Source of the DNA: an uncultured Muribaculaceae bacterium
Lineage (GTDB): Bacteria > Bacteroidota > Bacteroidia > Bacteroidales > Muribaculaceae
Assembly: GCA_910587545.1 (NCBI GenBank)
Contig: CAJUMI010000009.1
Location: 1 to 45,028, forward strand
Direction: 5' to 3'
DNA: 45,028 nt
A model generated the notes under the pieces. The model was given only the letters and a program-made list of their open reading frames with translations, did no database searches and was not told the DNA's origin. Positions 15,770 through 24,163 of this stretch are shown here, in pieces (position 1 is the first letter of the stretch; each line of letters opens with the position of its first letter). Made by a program: the position numbers and the translations under genes.

Positions 15770-17224
15770 TTAAATCGTCGCGAATGCAGATCTTATTTCT
15801 TCTCGGTCATCGAAGTGGTTTGTTTCTTTGCCGATTATCTGATATGTCTCGTGCCCTTTGCCGGCGATAAGAATCACGTCAGACGGCCGGGCAAGGGCGA
15901 CGGCTGTGCGTATGGCTTCCCGGCGGTCGACAATCGTGATGGTTTTTGTGAGCTGTTCGGCGGTGAGGCCCGAGCGCATGTCATCTATGATAGCTGACGG
16001 ATCTTCGTCGCGCGGGTTGTCGGATGTCAGTATTACGCGATCGCTGCGACGGACTGCCGCATCGGCCATCAGCGGACGTTTTCCTTTGTCGCGGTTACCG
16101 CCGCAGCCGCAGACAGTGATGACCGAATTTTTCCGGCCGACAATCTCTCTGATCGTGTCGAGCACATTGATCAGCGCATCGGGGGTGTGAGCGTAGTCTA
16201 CGATGGCTGTGATGCCGTTGGCCGAGCGGAATGTCTGAAACCTCCCTGACACCGGCTCAAGACGGCTCATCTCGACCGGAATGCGTTCGTTGTCGTAACC
16301 CATCAGTACCGATGCTCCGTAGACTGCTGTCAGGTTGGAGGCGTTGAAACGTCCGGTGAACAGAGTCTCGACCTCGACACCGTTGAACGAAATCGCCATG
16401 CCGTCGATGCGGTCCTCGACGACGCGTCCTCTGAAATCGGCGTCGGCGCGCAGAGAGTAGGTGTAGACTTTCGCGCGGGTATTCTGAACCATGATCATGC
16501 CGTTGCGGTCGTCAAGATTGGTCAGCGCAAAGGCCCCTTTGGGCAGAATGTCGAAGAACGACTGTTTGGCCTGTAGATAAGCTTCGAAAGTCTTATGGTA
16601 GTCGAGATGGTCGCGTGTCAAGTTGGTGAATATGCCGCCTGTGAAATGCAGCCCGGCTATGCGGTGCTGATGGGCGGCATGGCTGCTGACCTCCATTGCT
16701 GCCACGGTGCAGCCGGCGTCAACCATCCGGCGCAACAGGCCATTGAGTTCTATGGGGTCGGGAGTCGTGTGGGTCGAGGGTATTTCCTCGTCTTCTATTT
16801 TGTTGACAACAGTAGACAGAAGACCTGCGCGCCGGTTGTTCAATCGTGCCATTTCATAGATCAGGGTGGCGATTGTCGTCTTGCCGTTGGTTCCCGTGAC
16901 GCCGATGAGCGAGAGTTCGCGCGATGGATCACCGAACCATCGTGAGGCGAGGCATCCCAACGCCACTGACGAATTGGCGACCTTGATCCATGTTATTTCG
17001 GCGTTTACATCCTCTGGTATCTCCTCGCAGACTACGGCGCAGGCACCGTTGCTGACCGCGGAACTGATGAACCGGTGGCCGTCTACATAGACGCCCCTGA
17101 CGGCGACAAACAGTGAGTCGCGCTTGCAAAGGCGCGAATCTGCTGTGATATCCGAGATCTCGATGTTGTCGGCTCCGATGACCTCTTCGGTTATTATTGA
17201 TGATAGGAGTGCAGATAGTAGCAT
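15770..17224 (-). CDS. murE: UDP-MurNAc-tripeptide synthetase, meso-diaminopimelate type
   Basis: MurE adds the third residue of the peptidoglycan stem peptide. The 484-residue protein has the N-terminal DSRLCKRDSLFVAVRG, the P-loop GVTGTNGKTTIATLIYE (near 109-125), HTTPDP, and SSHAAHQHRIAGL. The motif TSDNPRDEDP near 400 carries the DNPR signature that selects meso-diaminopimelate instead of lysine, so the cell wall should be of the DAP type. It begins 6 bases after the ftsI stop. Confidence 0.96.
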   Translation of the reverse strand: MLLSALLSSIITEEVIGADNIEISDITADSRLCKRDSLFVAVRGVYVDGHRFISSAVSNGACAVVCEEIPEDVNAEITWIKVANSSVALGCLASRWFGDPSRELSLIGVTGTNGKTTIATLIYEMARLNNRRAGLLSTVVNKIEDEEIPSTHTTPDPIELNGLLRRMVDAGCTVAAMEVSSHAAHQHRIAGLHFTGGIFTNLTRDHLDYHKTFEAYLQAKQSFFDILPKGAFALTNLDDRNGMIMVQNTRAKVYTYSLRADADFRGRVVEDRIDGMAISFNGVEVETLFTGRFNASNLTAVYGASVLMGYDNERIPVEMSRLEPVSGRFQTFRSANGITAIVDYAHTPDALINVLDTIREIVGRKNSVITVCGCGGNRDKGKRPLMADAAVRRSDRVILTSDNPRDEDPSAIIDDMRSGLTAEQLTKTITIVDRREAIRTAVALARPSDVILIAGKGHETYQIIGKETNHFDDREEIRSAFATI

Positions 17225-17230
17225 TGGAAT

Positions 17231-19468
17231 TTAATCTTGTTTAAGCGTTATTTTAACTTTTGAGCCTCGGGCTATGCGGCTGCGGGGCGCCGGTGTCTGG
17301 GTCTCGACATATCCTATTCCGGAGAATGAGACGTTATATCCGGCTTTTTCGAGCGTTACCACGGCTTCGCGTATGCCGAGTCCGCGAACATCCGGGACAA
17401 GTCCGGGATCTGTCTGCCCGGGGGCTGTTATGACAGTGCCTGAGGGCATGTGAAGTCCGGACGCGAGACGGTTGTGGCGATTCTCGTCGTTGGAGGCGTA
17501 AAGAGTCGGACGTGATTCGACTTCGGGTTCGTCTTCGAGCTTCGAGCAGTTGTCAAGCATGCCTCGCGAATAGAGCTTGAGCGCAACGTTTTTAAGGACA
17601 GTGCCTGACGTGGTGGCGGCTCCTTTGTAAGCGGGCGACGGATCGCTTATCATCACGAAGCATGTGTACCTGGGCTTGTCATACGGAAAGAAGCCGCAGA
17701 ACGACAGGCGGTAATGCCCGTCGAGATATCCGCCGATCTGAGGCCTCTTGTCGTTGCCCGAAGCTTTTTTTGTGCTGTCGGGCTTATGGCCCGACGGTTT
17801 GGTTTCGGCCAATATGCGGCATGTGCCTGTCTTTCCGGCGATCGTGACGATGTCGTTTTTAAGTGCTTTTGCAGTGCCCCCCTCGCCCCAGACGACTTCA
17901 TGGAGCATGTCGCGCAGTATTCGGGCGTTCTTACGGCTGCACACGCTGTCGCGGACATATGTGACGGGGATTATGGAGTCGGCGCCGTCCGGCGACTTCA
18001 GCGCTTTGACCAGTCGCGGCCTTACGAATTTGCCGTCGTTGGCGATGGCGTTGTACATCGCGCAGGTGTAAAGCGGCGGTATCATGGTCGAGTAGCCGAA
18101 TACCATGCGCGACAGAGCTATGCGGCCACCTTTGTTGTTGGCGATAGTCGGAAAGTAAGGTGTGCGCTCGCGGGCCATGCCGGTATGGAAACGGTCAAAA
18201 AAACCGAGATCGCGCAGACGTTCGCGGAACGCGTTGGGGTCATTCTCAAAATGGGATGTGAGCAGTTTGGCCATGCCGATGTTGGACGAATACTCCAGAA
18301 AACGGTTGACCGGCAATGTCGCCGGAGAATGGGTGTCGTTGATCGGGCGGCCGCCGCAATATCTGAAGCCCACGCCCTTTGGCTCGATGTTGAATGTCCG
18401 GTCAAGAGGGAAGGCAAAGCCGTCCTCGAGAGCCACTATCATGGAAATTGTCTTGACCACGGAACCGGGTTCGTAGGCGAGTACTGCACGGTTCATCGCC
18501 TCGATGTAGCGTTCTGATCCCGGTACAGTGTCGCGTTCGAGGTTTGATATGGCCTTGATATCGCCGGTCTCTACGTCCATCAGCAATGCCGTGCCCCACT
18601 CGGCTCCTGTCTTTATGAGCATGTCGCCAAGTTCATACTCCAGAATGTCCTGCATTGTGATGTCGATAGTCGTGGTGACGGTGTAGCCGTTGCGTGGCGG
18701 CTGTATTGTCCAGTTGGCCACGCGGTCGGTGAACAAAACTTTCTTTGCTTTGCCGGGAGTGCCGTAAAGCAATGAATCGAGTGCGCGTTCAAGGCCCGAC
18801 ACGCCTCTTACTTCGCGACGTGCGACTTCACCGACGCGTCCGATGCTGAGCGTGGCCATTTCTCCGTAGGGATATTTGCGCTTCAGCACACGTTCGCGGA
18901 CGAGCCCGGTGCGGTTGGCGTTGTTGCTTCGCTTGAAAAAGGGAAATTGTTTGACGCGCCTGACGGCATCGTCGGGGATCTCTTTGAGGAGCATATATGC
19001 CGACGATCTTTCCTTACGGCTTTTCTTCAGCGGGGCGGCGAGATATTCCTTCCATCCGTCGCGTGTGTGGCGTGGAAAATAGTGGGCGAGGCTATCGGCG
19101 AGACTGTCGATGGCTGCACTGTATTCTCTGATCATAAACCGTTTGGCTTTGAAGTCTATGCGGAGATTGAAGTAGTTGAGGTTGGTGGCCAGGATACATC
19201 CGTCGCTGGCGAGGATATCACCGCGAAGAGGCTTGATGGTTATGGTGTCGTCGAGGTTGATGTTGCCTTTCTTGTTCCATTCGGCGGCATTGATGATCGT
19301 GTTGTTGACGGCCATGAAGACAATGCTTGCAGCAATCGCGATGATAAAAAGAGATATGAAGCCCAGGCGCCCCAGAATGTGCATTCTCCTGCTTTTGGCT
19401 TCTTTCTGTTTTTCAGTCTCTATGCCCGAGACCTTGGCTCTCGGCTTTTTATCTGATCTCGTCGGCAT
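17231..19468 (-). CDS. ftsI: Septal transpeptidase FtsI (PBP3) with C-terminal PASTA domain
   Basis: This class B penicillin-binding protein cross-links septal peptidoglycan in the periplasm. The 745 residues comprise a basic cytoplasmic end (1-32), one transmembrane helix (about 34-54), a pedestal domain and the transpeptidase domain. The catalytic motifs are S336-V-V-K339 in AYEPGSVVK, S394-S-N396, and K546-T-G548. The segment at about 555-580 is a Lys/Ser-rich insertion. A single PASTA domain fills roughly 688-745 (VPDVRGLGIREAVVTLEKAG), a feature better known from Gram-positive PBPs but regular in Bacteroidetes FtsI. The ATG overlaps the end of ftsL by 20 bases. Confidence 0.96.
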   Translation of the reverse strand: MPTRSDKKPRAKVSGIETEKQKEAKSRRMHILGRLGFISLFIIAIAASIVFMAVNNTIINAAEWNKKGNINLDDTITIKPLRGDILASDGCILATNLNYFNLRIDFKAKRFMIREYSAAIDSLADSLAHYFPRHTRDGWKEYLAAPLKKSRKERSSAYMLLKEIPDDAVRRVKQFPFFKRSNNANRTGLVRERVLKRKYPYGEMATLSIGRVGEVARREVRGVSGLERALDSLLYGTPGKAKKVLFTDRVANWTIQPPRNGYTVTTTIDITMQDILEYELGDMLIKTGAEWGTALLMDVETGDIKAISNLERDTVPGSERYIEAMNRAVLAYEPGSVVKTISMIVALEDGFAFPLDRTFNIEPKGVGFRYCGGRPINDTHSPATLPVNRFLEYSSNIGMAKLLTSHFENDPNAFRERLRDLGFFDRFHTGMARERTPYFPTIANNKGGRIALSRMVFGYSTMIPPLYTCAMYNAIANDGKFVRPRLVKALKSPDGADSIIPVTYVRDSVCSRKNARILRDMLHEVVWGEGGTAKALKNDIVTIAGKTGTCRILAETKPSGHKPDSTKKASGNDKRPQIGGYLDGHYRLSFCGFFPYDKPRYTCFVMISDPSPAYKGAATTSGTVLKNVALKLYSRGMLDNCSKLEDEPEVESRPTLYASNDENRHNRLASGLHMPSGTVITAPGQTDPGLVPDVRGLGIREAVVTLEKAGYNVSFSGIGYVETQTPAPRSRIARGSKVKITLKQD

Positions 19469-19820
19469 AGCTTATCTGATAAGGGGGGCGTTCCTGAATA
19501 CCGAGCCCGAGATGGAGAGTGTCGACCAGTGCCTGCATTGCCGATTCGCGTGTCGACGACATGTAGGTCGACCGTTGGTTCTGCAGTTCGGTCTTGACAA
19601 TGGCAAGCTCTGACTCCAGTGCGGCAATGGTTTCCATGCCTGTCACGCAGTCATAGCGGTTGGATATGTAGACCATGAAAAAGCAGACTACAAATGTGGT
19701 CTGGAAAAAATATCGTTTGAAAAACCGGCTGGACACGACGCGTCCGTGAGCTGCGCGGCTTGCGGCGTCTGACAGATGGTTCTTTGCTTTGGATGTCTTT
19801 ATTTTAGTGAACAGCTTCAT
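19449..19820 (-). CDS. ftsL: FtsL-like small divisome protein
   Basis: A 123-residue bitopic membrane protein between rsmH and ftsI, the standard place of ftsL. From the ATG at 19820 it has a basic N-terminus (MKLFTKIKTSKAK), one transmembrane segment (roughly residues 36-54, YFFQTTFVVCFFMVYIS) and a periplasmic part with heptad-like spacing (METIAALESELAIVKTEL), fitting a coiled coil with FtsB-type partners. A longer frame would need a TTG start inside rsmH, so I prefer the ATG 19 bases after the rsmH stop. FtsL sequences diverge quickly, so the name depends on topology and position. Confidence 0.8.
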   Translation of the reverse strand: MKLFTKIKTSKAKNHLSDAASRAAHGRVVSSRFFKRYFFQTTFVVCFFMVYISNRYDCVTGMETIAALESELAIVKTELQNQRSTYMSSTRESAMQALVDTLHLGLGIQERPPYQISYADEIR

Positions 19821-19839
19821 AAGTCGGTAGTAGAGAGAT

Positions 19840-20748
19840 TTACAGTTTTTCGGCAATTCTGAGTTTTGCGCTTCGGCTGCGCGGATTGCTTGCTATTTCA
19901 TCCTCGTCGGGGATGACTGGTTTTGAATTGACCTGTTTCAGAGGGGCGTTGATGCGGCCGAAGAAGTCTTTTTCGGCGTTCCCGGTGAAATTGCCGTATC
20001 GCATGAAGTTTTTGACAAGGCGATCTTCAAGCGAATGATAGGTTAGGATGGCAAGTCTGCCGCCTGGTTTGAGTACGTCTGTAGCTTGTTCGAGAAACGA
20101 TCTGAGAGCGTCAAGCTCGCCGTTTACCTCGATGCGTAGAGCCTGGAATATGCAGGCCATATCCTTTTTCCCTTTCTTGGGGCTGATGAACGGGCGGCAG
20201 ACTTCGAGCAGACGGTCAGTGGTGTCGACCGGGGTTTTCTGTCTGGCCGATACTATGGCGGATGCTATTTTGCGGGCCGCACTGAGCTCGCCGTAGAGAT
20301 AAAATATATCTGCGAGGTGCTCCCCGGAGTATTCGTTAAGGATGGTGGACGCAGTAAGAGCGGCATGTCTGTTCATGCGCATGTCAAGTTTGCCTTCGGT
20401 CCTGAACGAGAATCCCCTGGAGCTGTCGTCGAAGTGATGGAATGACACGCCGAGATCTCCGAGTATGCCGTCGACTGAGTCGATATTGTAATATCTGAGG
20501 AAGTTTGAAAGAAATCTGAAGTTGCCGTAGACCATCGTGAAACGCGGATCGGAAAAAGCGCGGTTTACGGCATCTTCGTCCTGATCGAAAGAGTAAAGAT
20601 GTCCGTTGCTGTCGAGTCTTTCCATGATGGCGCGGGAGTGGCCTCCGCCTCCGAAGGTGGCGTCGACATATATGCCTGATGGTTTAATATTCAACGCATC
20701 AATTGTTTGCGGCAGCAGAGCCGGTATGTGGTATACTTCTTTGTTCAT
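19840..20748 (-). CDS. rsmH: 16S rRNA (cytosine1402-N4)-methyltransferase
   Basis: RsmH (MraW) methylates C1402 in the 16S rRNA decoding site. The 302-residue protein begins HIPALLPQTIDAL, has the SAM-binding DATFGGGGHSRAIMERL (near 29-45), DGILGDLGVSFHHFDD (near 95) and the C-terminal AILTYHSLEDRLVKNFM. It is the first gene of the dcw cluster here. In most bacteria mraZ comes directly before it; here the upstream neighbour is a GNAT-family gene behind a strong terminator. Confidence 0.96.
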   Translation of the reverse strand: MNKEVYHIPALLPQTIDALNIKPSGIYVDATFGGGGHSRAIMERLDSNGHLYSFDQDEDAVNRAFSDPRFTMVYGNFRFLSNFLRYYNIDSVDGILGDLGVSFHHFDDSSRGFSFRTEGKLDMRMNRHAALTASTILNEYSGEHLADIFYLYGELSAARKIASAIVSARQKTPVDTTDRLLEVCRPFISPKKGKKDMACIFQALRIEVNGELDALRSFLEQATDVLKPGGRLAILTYHSLEDRLVKNFMRYGNFTGNAEKDFFGRINAPLKQVNSKPVIPDEDEIASNPRSRSAKLRIAEKL

Positions 20749-20789
20749 TCAGAGGTTGTCGCTTGATGGATGGCTGTGTTTGGTGCATG

Positions 20790-20821
20790 TAAAATTACTC
20801 AAAAAGCGTGATAATTCACAA
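20790..20821 (-). promoter_or_regulatory. Weak candidate promoter of the division cluster
   Basis: On the minus strand TAATTTTA (20790-20797) is one base off TAnnTTTG, with TTG at 20819-20821 after a slightly long 21-base spacer. It lies 42 bases upstream of the rsmH ATG, in the AT-rich gap after the terminator at 20905-20940, where a promoter for the cluster is expected. Confidence 0.35.
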
Positions 20822-20904
20822 AATAAAACTAAATAAATATTCGGACGTATTCAAAAAAGTTATCAACAATCCGGCAATGGTTTGTGGGTCAGTGTTAAAA
20901 TGCG

Positions 20905-20940
20905 GCGAGGAGCTGTTTGCATTTGCAAACAGCTCCTCGC
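20905..20940 (-). terminator. Perfect 17-bp hairpin between the GNAT gene and the division cluster
   Basis: Arms 20905-20921 and 20924-20940 are perfect reverse complements, separated by TT. The hairpin begins 24 bases after the stop of the GNAT gene (20965). On the minus strand the stem is followed by CGCATTTTAAC, a weak T-tract. It should end transcription from the pseudokinase/GNAT pair and insulate rsmH. Confidence 0.7.
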
Positions 20941-20964
20941 TGGTAATATTTCTAATCGGCTGTT

Positions 20965-22095
20965 TTATAGGATCTTGCGCCAAGCTCGGCGTTTGCGGTG
21001 CTGACGCCGCTCAAAGTATTCCCATTGCTTTTGCACGTTTTCGTTCTCTTCAAGCTCGGGATTGCTTTCGGCTTCTTTGTAGCCGGCGGCATTGAACGCC
21101 GGAATAAGATCGTTGAATATCAGCGCATTGACGCCTTTGTTCTGATATTCAGGCTTAACGGCGACCAATAGCAGGTCAACGACCTCCGACTTTCCTTTGA
21201 GGGATTTGAGCAGATGTATCCAGCCGGTAGGGAATAGTTTGCCGCGGCTCTTTATCAGACCTTTCGAAAGAGACGGCATGGATATGCCTACGGCTACTAT
21301 GTCGTCATTGGAGTCGACAATCATGGACACGCAGTCGAGTCTGATCAGTCCGAGATACTGGTCGACGTAGTGGTCGATCTGGCGGTCGGTGAGAGGAGAG
21401 AAACCGTAAAGATCCGAATAGGCCTCGTTGATTAGTTTGAAAAGAGCTTGTCCGTAGCGTTCTTTAACTATTTTGCGCGATTTCAAAGGAACGGAGCGAA
21501 GGTTGTACTTTGTCTTGACTATCTGTGCGATACGTGCATATTTGTCGGGGATTGACTCCGGAATTTTGATGCGGTACTCGACCCAGTCGATATCCTTGGT
21601 GTAGCCCATGCGTTCCATGTGGCCGACATAGTACGGATAATTGTAGATGGTCGCTATGGTGCCGATCTGATCGAAGCCGTCGATGAGCATGCCCTCGTGG
21701 TCCATGTCTGAGAAGCCGAGAGGGCCTATGATGGTTTCCATGCCCTGTGTGCGACCCCAGTCCTCGACGGTCTTGAACAGTGCGTCGACGACTTCATCGT
21801 CATCGATGAAGTCAACAAAGCCAAATCTCAGTTCCTTGACTTTGTTCCTGCTGTTTACGACATTATTGATGATTGCCGTGATTCTTCCGGCGGGTCTGCC
21901 GTCCTTATATGCCATAAACGACTTGGCGCGGCACACGTCGAATGCGGGATTTTTCTTTGGCGACAGAGTGTCGATCTCGTCGAGCACCAGTGGCGGTACA
22001 TAGCAGTCGTTGTCTTTGTAAAGATCTATGCCGAATTTCACGTAGCGTAGCAACTCGCTGCGCGTCGGCTTAAGCGGGGTTATGGTTACTGACAT
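20965..22095 (-). CDS. GNAT-fold family protein (YghO-like), function unknown
   Basis: A 376-residue cytoplasmic protein of a conserved bacterial family usually annotated as N-acetyltransferase. The C-terminal half looks like a GNAT domain: DDIVAVGISMPSL for the central strands, then VVDLLLVAVKPEYQNKGVNALI (about 300-321) for the acyl-CoA pyrophosphate loop, and a final AGYKEAESNPELEENENV. The N-terminal half contains GPLGFSDMDHEGMLIDGFD near 120 and seems to be a degenerate second GNAT unit. The substrate is unknown. It follows the membrane pseudokinase gene by 12 bases, so the two likely form an operon. An acyltransferase acting in lipid synthesis is possible given the lipid genes beyond the dcw cluster, but nothing in the sequence proves it. 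Confidence 0.75.
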   Translation of the reverse strand: MSVTITPLKPTRSELLRYVKFGIDLYKDNDCYVPPLVLDEIDTLSPKKNPAFDVCRAKSFMAYKDGRPAGRITAIINNVVNSRNKVKELRFGFVDFIDDDEVVDALFKTVEDWGRTQGMETIIGPLGFSDMDHEGMLIDGFDQIGTIATIYNYPYYVGHMERMGYTKDIDWVEYRIKIPESIPDKYARIAQIVKTKYNLRSVPLKSRKIVKERYGQALFKLINEAYSDLYGFSPLTDRQIDHYVDQYLGLIRLDCVSMIVDSNDDIVAVGISMPSLSKGLIKSRGKLFPTGWIHLLKSLKGKSEVVDLLLVAVKPEYQNKGVNALIFNDLIPAFNAAGYKEAESNPELEENENVQKQWEYFERRQHRKRRAWRKIL

Positions 22096-22107
22096 TTTTT
22101 TGTTGCG

Positions 22108-22893
22108 TTAGCGTTGGTCTGAAGTTTCGATCTCCTGCATTTCGGGTATGGCGGGCTTGTAAGGAGATGACAGCCATATCAGTATTGCGATCATGACCGT
22201 TAGGAAGGCTATTATGGCGATATATAGGTGGTTGCTACGGCGGTTTTCGATCGCCAGGCGCAGATCGTGGATGTCGCGGTAGCGGTGTCGGCGGTCAGCA
22301 TCGGCGCATTTCTCGGCTATCTTTCTGAGCTGGGGGTCGTTGATCCCGCTTTTGTTGAGAGTCTCGAGTACGATTATGCCAAAATTACGGATGTCATCGG
22401 AGGCCTGTTCGGGAGTCAGCGCCGGCCGCTGTTCGAAGCCGACATCGATAAGTTTCAGGTTGCCGATGTTTTCGGTGAATATAATTCTTTCGCTGCGTAT
22501 CGGCAGATGGGTGATATGATTGGCCTGGATATATTCCAGAGCGCTGAGAAACTGTGTCTTGAGCTTTTCGACATGTTCACGCCTGACTTTGTTCTCGTCA
22601 AGGAGTGACCGCAGCGAATCACCGTAGACATCGTCGGTTATAATGCAGCGTCCGATGCCGGGCACCTCCTCGAAATCATTGATCATCACAATGTGGGGAT
22701 GGGCGAGGTTATAGCGGGTGTCGAACTCTTTCTCGATCATGGCCTCGTATTCGGGGATGCCTTTGTATTCCGATTTGAGTGTCTTGAGCATTACCCATTT
22801 GCCGTATTTCTTGGCGGTGTATACGTCATAGAATTCCTCGTCCCATTTGGGCAGATGTTCAATCTCGGTCCAGCGTTCTTCTGTAGGTTTCAT
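22108..22893 (-). CDS. Membrane-anchored protein kinase-like protein, probable pseudokinase
   Basis: A 261-residue protein with a kinase-like domain (about 1-215), a single transmembrane helix (about 223-242) and a short outer tail. The ATP lysine appears kept (K37 in WVMLKTLK) and so does a helix-C Glu (near 54). The catalytic loop is not: instead of HRDLKPxN it reads HLPIRSER (129-136), so the catalytic Asp is Pro and the metal-binding Asn is Arg. The DFG triad is DVG (150-152). It probably binds nucleotide or a partner without phosphotransfer. I took the ATG at 22893 because the longer frame needs a TTG lying ahead of the expected transcription start. The GNAT gene follows by 12 bases. The kinase fold is clear; loss of activity is inferred. 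Confidence 0.78.
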   Translation of the reverse strand: MKPTEERWTEIEHLPKWDEEFYDVYTAKKYGKWVMLKTLKSEYKGIPEYEAMIEKEFDTRYNLAHPHIVMINDFEEVPGIGRCIITDDVYGDSLRSLLDENKVRREHVEKLKTQFLSALEYIQANHITHLPIRSERIIFTENIGNLKLIDVGFEQRPALTPEQASDDIRNFGIIVLETLNKSGINDPQLRKIAEKCADADRRHRYRDIHDLRLAIENRRSNHLYIAIIAFLTVMIAILIWLSSPYKPAIPEMQEIETSDQR

Positions 22894-22917
22894 CGTTGTG
22901 TCGCTAACTTGTTTCTG

Positions 22918-22925
22918 CAAAGGTA
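22918..22925 (-). promoter_or_regulatory. Promoter -7 box of the pseudokinase operon
   Basis: TACCTTTG on the minus strand fits TAnnTTTG exactly and lies 25 bases upstream of the ATG at 22893. No clear TTG is seen at the -33 distance. The position supports the ATG start over the upstream TTG. Confidence 0.45.
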
Positions 22926-22972
22926 GTAAAAAAATATCAAATGCTTTTCAGCTGCCGTCATATCGCTGATGG

Positions 22973-24163
22973 TCAGTCGGCGGGGTATGCAGCGAGGAAT
23001 ACTTTGCGGGCGTTCAACGCCTCACGCGCCGAGTGCAGGCTCTTGAGTGATACGCGGCTCACGATATAGTTGTATCCCTTTGACGAGTAGCTTTCGTAGA
23101 TCTCATCGAAGTGTAGTAAGCCAAGGTCGACAGGGCCGTTGTATCTGACATATAATCTGAATGATATGTCGTCGGAGAACTGAGGCAGGGATGACGAGTG
23201 GTTGAGCTTTTTATACTCGTATTTGTAGTCATACAGACTCGCGGTTATGTCTGACAGAACGGCCGACGAGGTAGGGCGTGCGCCGGCGCCGCGTCCGAAC
23301 ATGAACTGTTTGTCGTAGAACAGACCCTTTATCACTACGCCATTGAACTCGTCCTCGACCGAGTAGATGTATTTGTTTTTTGAGATTAGCTGCGGTATGA
23401 CACACATTACCAGACGGTTGTCGGCAAGTTTCTCGACATGGGCCACGAGTTTTATGCGTCGGTCTTTTTCGCGTGAGAAGCGTATGTCGTCATCGTTCAT
23501 GTTGGTGATACCGTAGTTGAACACCTTGTCTGGGTCGACATAGACGCCGAAAGCATGTACGCCGATTATCACAAGTTTGAACAGTGAGTCCCAGCCGTCG
23601 AGGTCGAGCGACGGATTGCTTTCGAGAAACCCTTCATCGCTTGCGAGGCGGAGTGCGTCGCCGTGTGACATGTTTTCGTTGAAGATCTTGGACAGAATGA
23701 AATTCGACGATCCGTTAAGAATGCCTTTTACCGAAATAAGCAGGTCGTTATCGTAGTATTCCTCGAGGTTTCTGATCACGGGAATTGATCCGCAGGCCGA
23801 TGCATCGTAGAGCAGGGTGGTGCCGTATTTTTTCTGCAGTTCTATGAGTTTGGGCAACTTGTGGGCCAGCATCTTCTTATTGCCTGTTACAACAGGAAGT
23901 TTCTTCGTCAGTGCCTGGCTTACGATGTCGAAAGATGCGTCTGCATCGTCGATAAGCTCGACAATGAAGTTGATCTCGGGGTCGTTGAAGATGTCATCAG
24001 GCGAATCTGTGAAATCAGCCGTGATACCCCGGTCCCGGGTGATGTCGCGGACACATATCTTTTTGATGTTGACGTTGGCCGTCGGCACATCGCGCAACAG
24101 TTCGAAAAGCCCGCGTCCTACGGTGCCAAAGCCAAACAATCCAATTTTAAGTTCTTTACTCAT
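22973..24163 (-). CDS. hom: Homoserine dehydrogenase
   Basis: The enzyme reduces aspartate semialdehyde to homoserine for threonine and methionine synthesis. The 396-residue protein has the NAD(P)-binding GLFGFGTVGRGLFELL (8-23), VVTGNKKMLAHKLP (near 92) and LLYDASACGSIPVIRNLEEY (near 115-135). The catalytic block GILNGSSNFILSKIF lies near 146, and FLESNPSLDLDGWDSLFKL near 176. The C-terminal 60 residues are too short and unlike a full ACT domain, so feedback control by threonine is uncertain. The start overlaps the metX stop by four bases (ATGA). With metX upstream this makes a methionine-directed unit. Confidence 0.93.
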   Translation of the reverse strand: MSKELKIGLFGFGTVGRGLFELLRDVPTANVNIKKICVRDITRDRGITADFTDSPDDIFNDPEINFIVELIDDADASFDIVSQALTKKLPVVTGNKKMLAHKLPKLIELQKKYGTTLLYDASACGSIPVIRNLEEYYDNDLLISVKGILNGSSNFILSKIFNENMSHGDALRLASDEGFLESNPSLDLDGWDSLFKLVIIGVHAFGVYVDPDKVFNYGITNMNDDDIRFSREKDRRIKLVAHVEKLADNRLVMCVIPQLISKNKYIYSVEDEFNGVVIKGLFYDKQFMFGRGAGARPTSSAVLSDITASLYDYKYEYKKLNHSSSLPQFSDDISFRLYVRYNGPVDLGLLHFDEIYESYSSKGYNYIVSRVSLKSLHSAREALNARKVFLAAYPAD

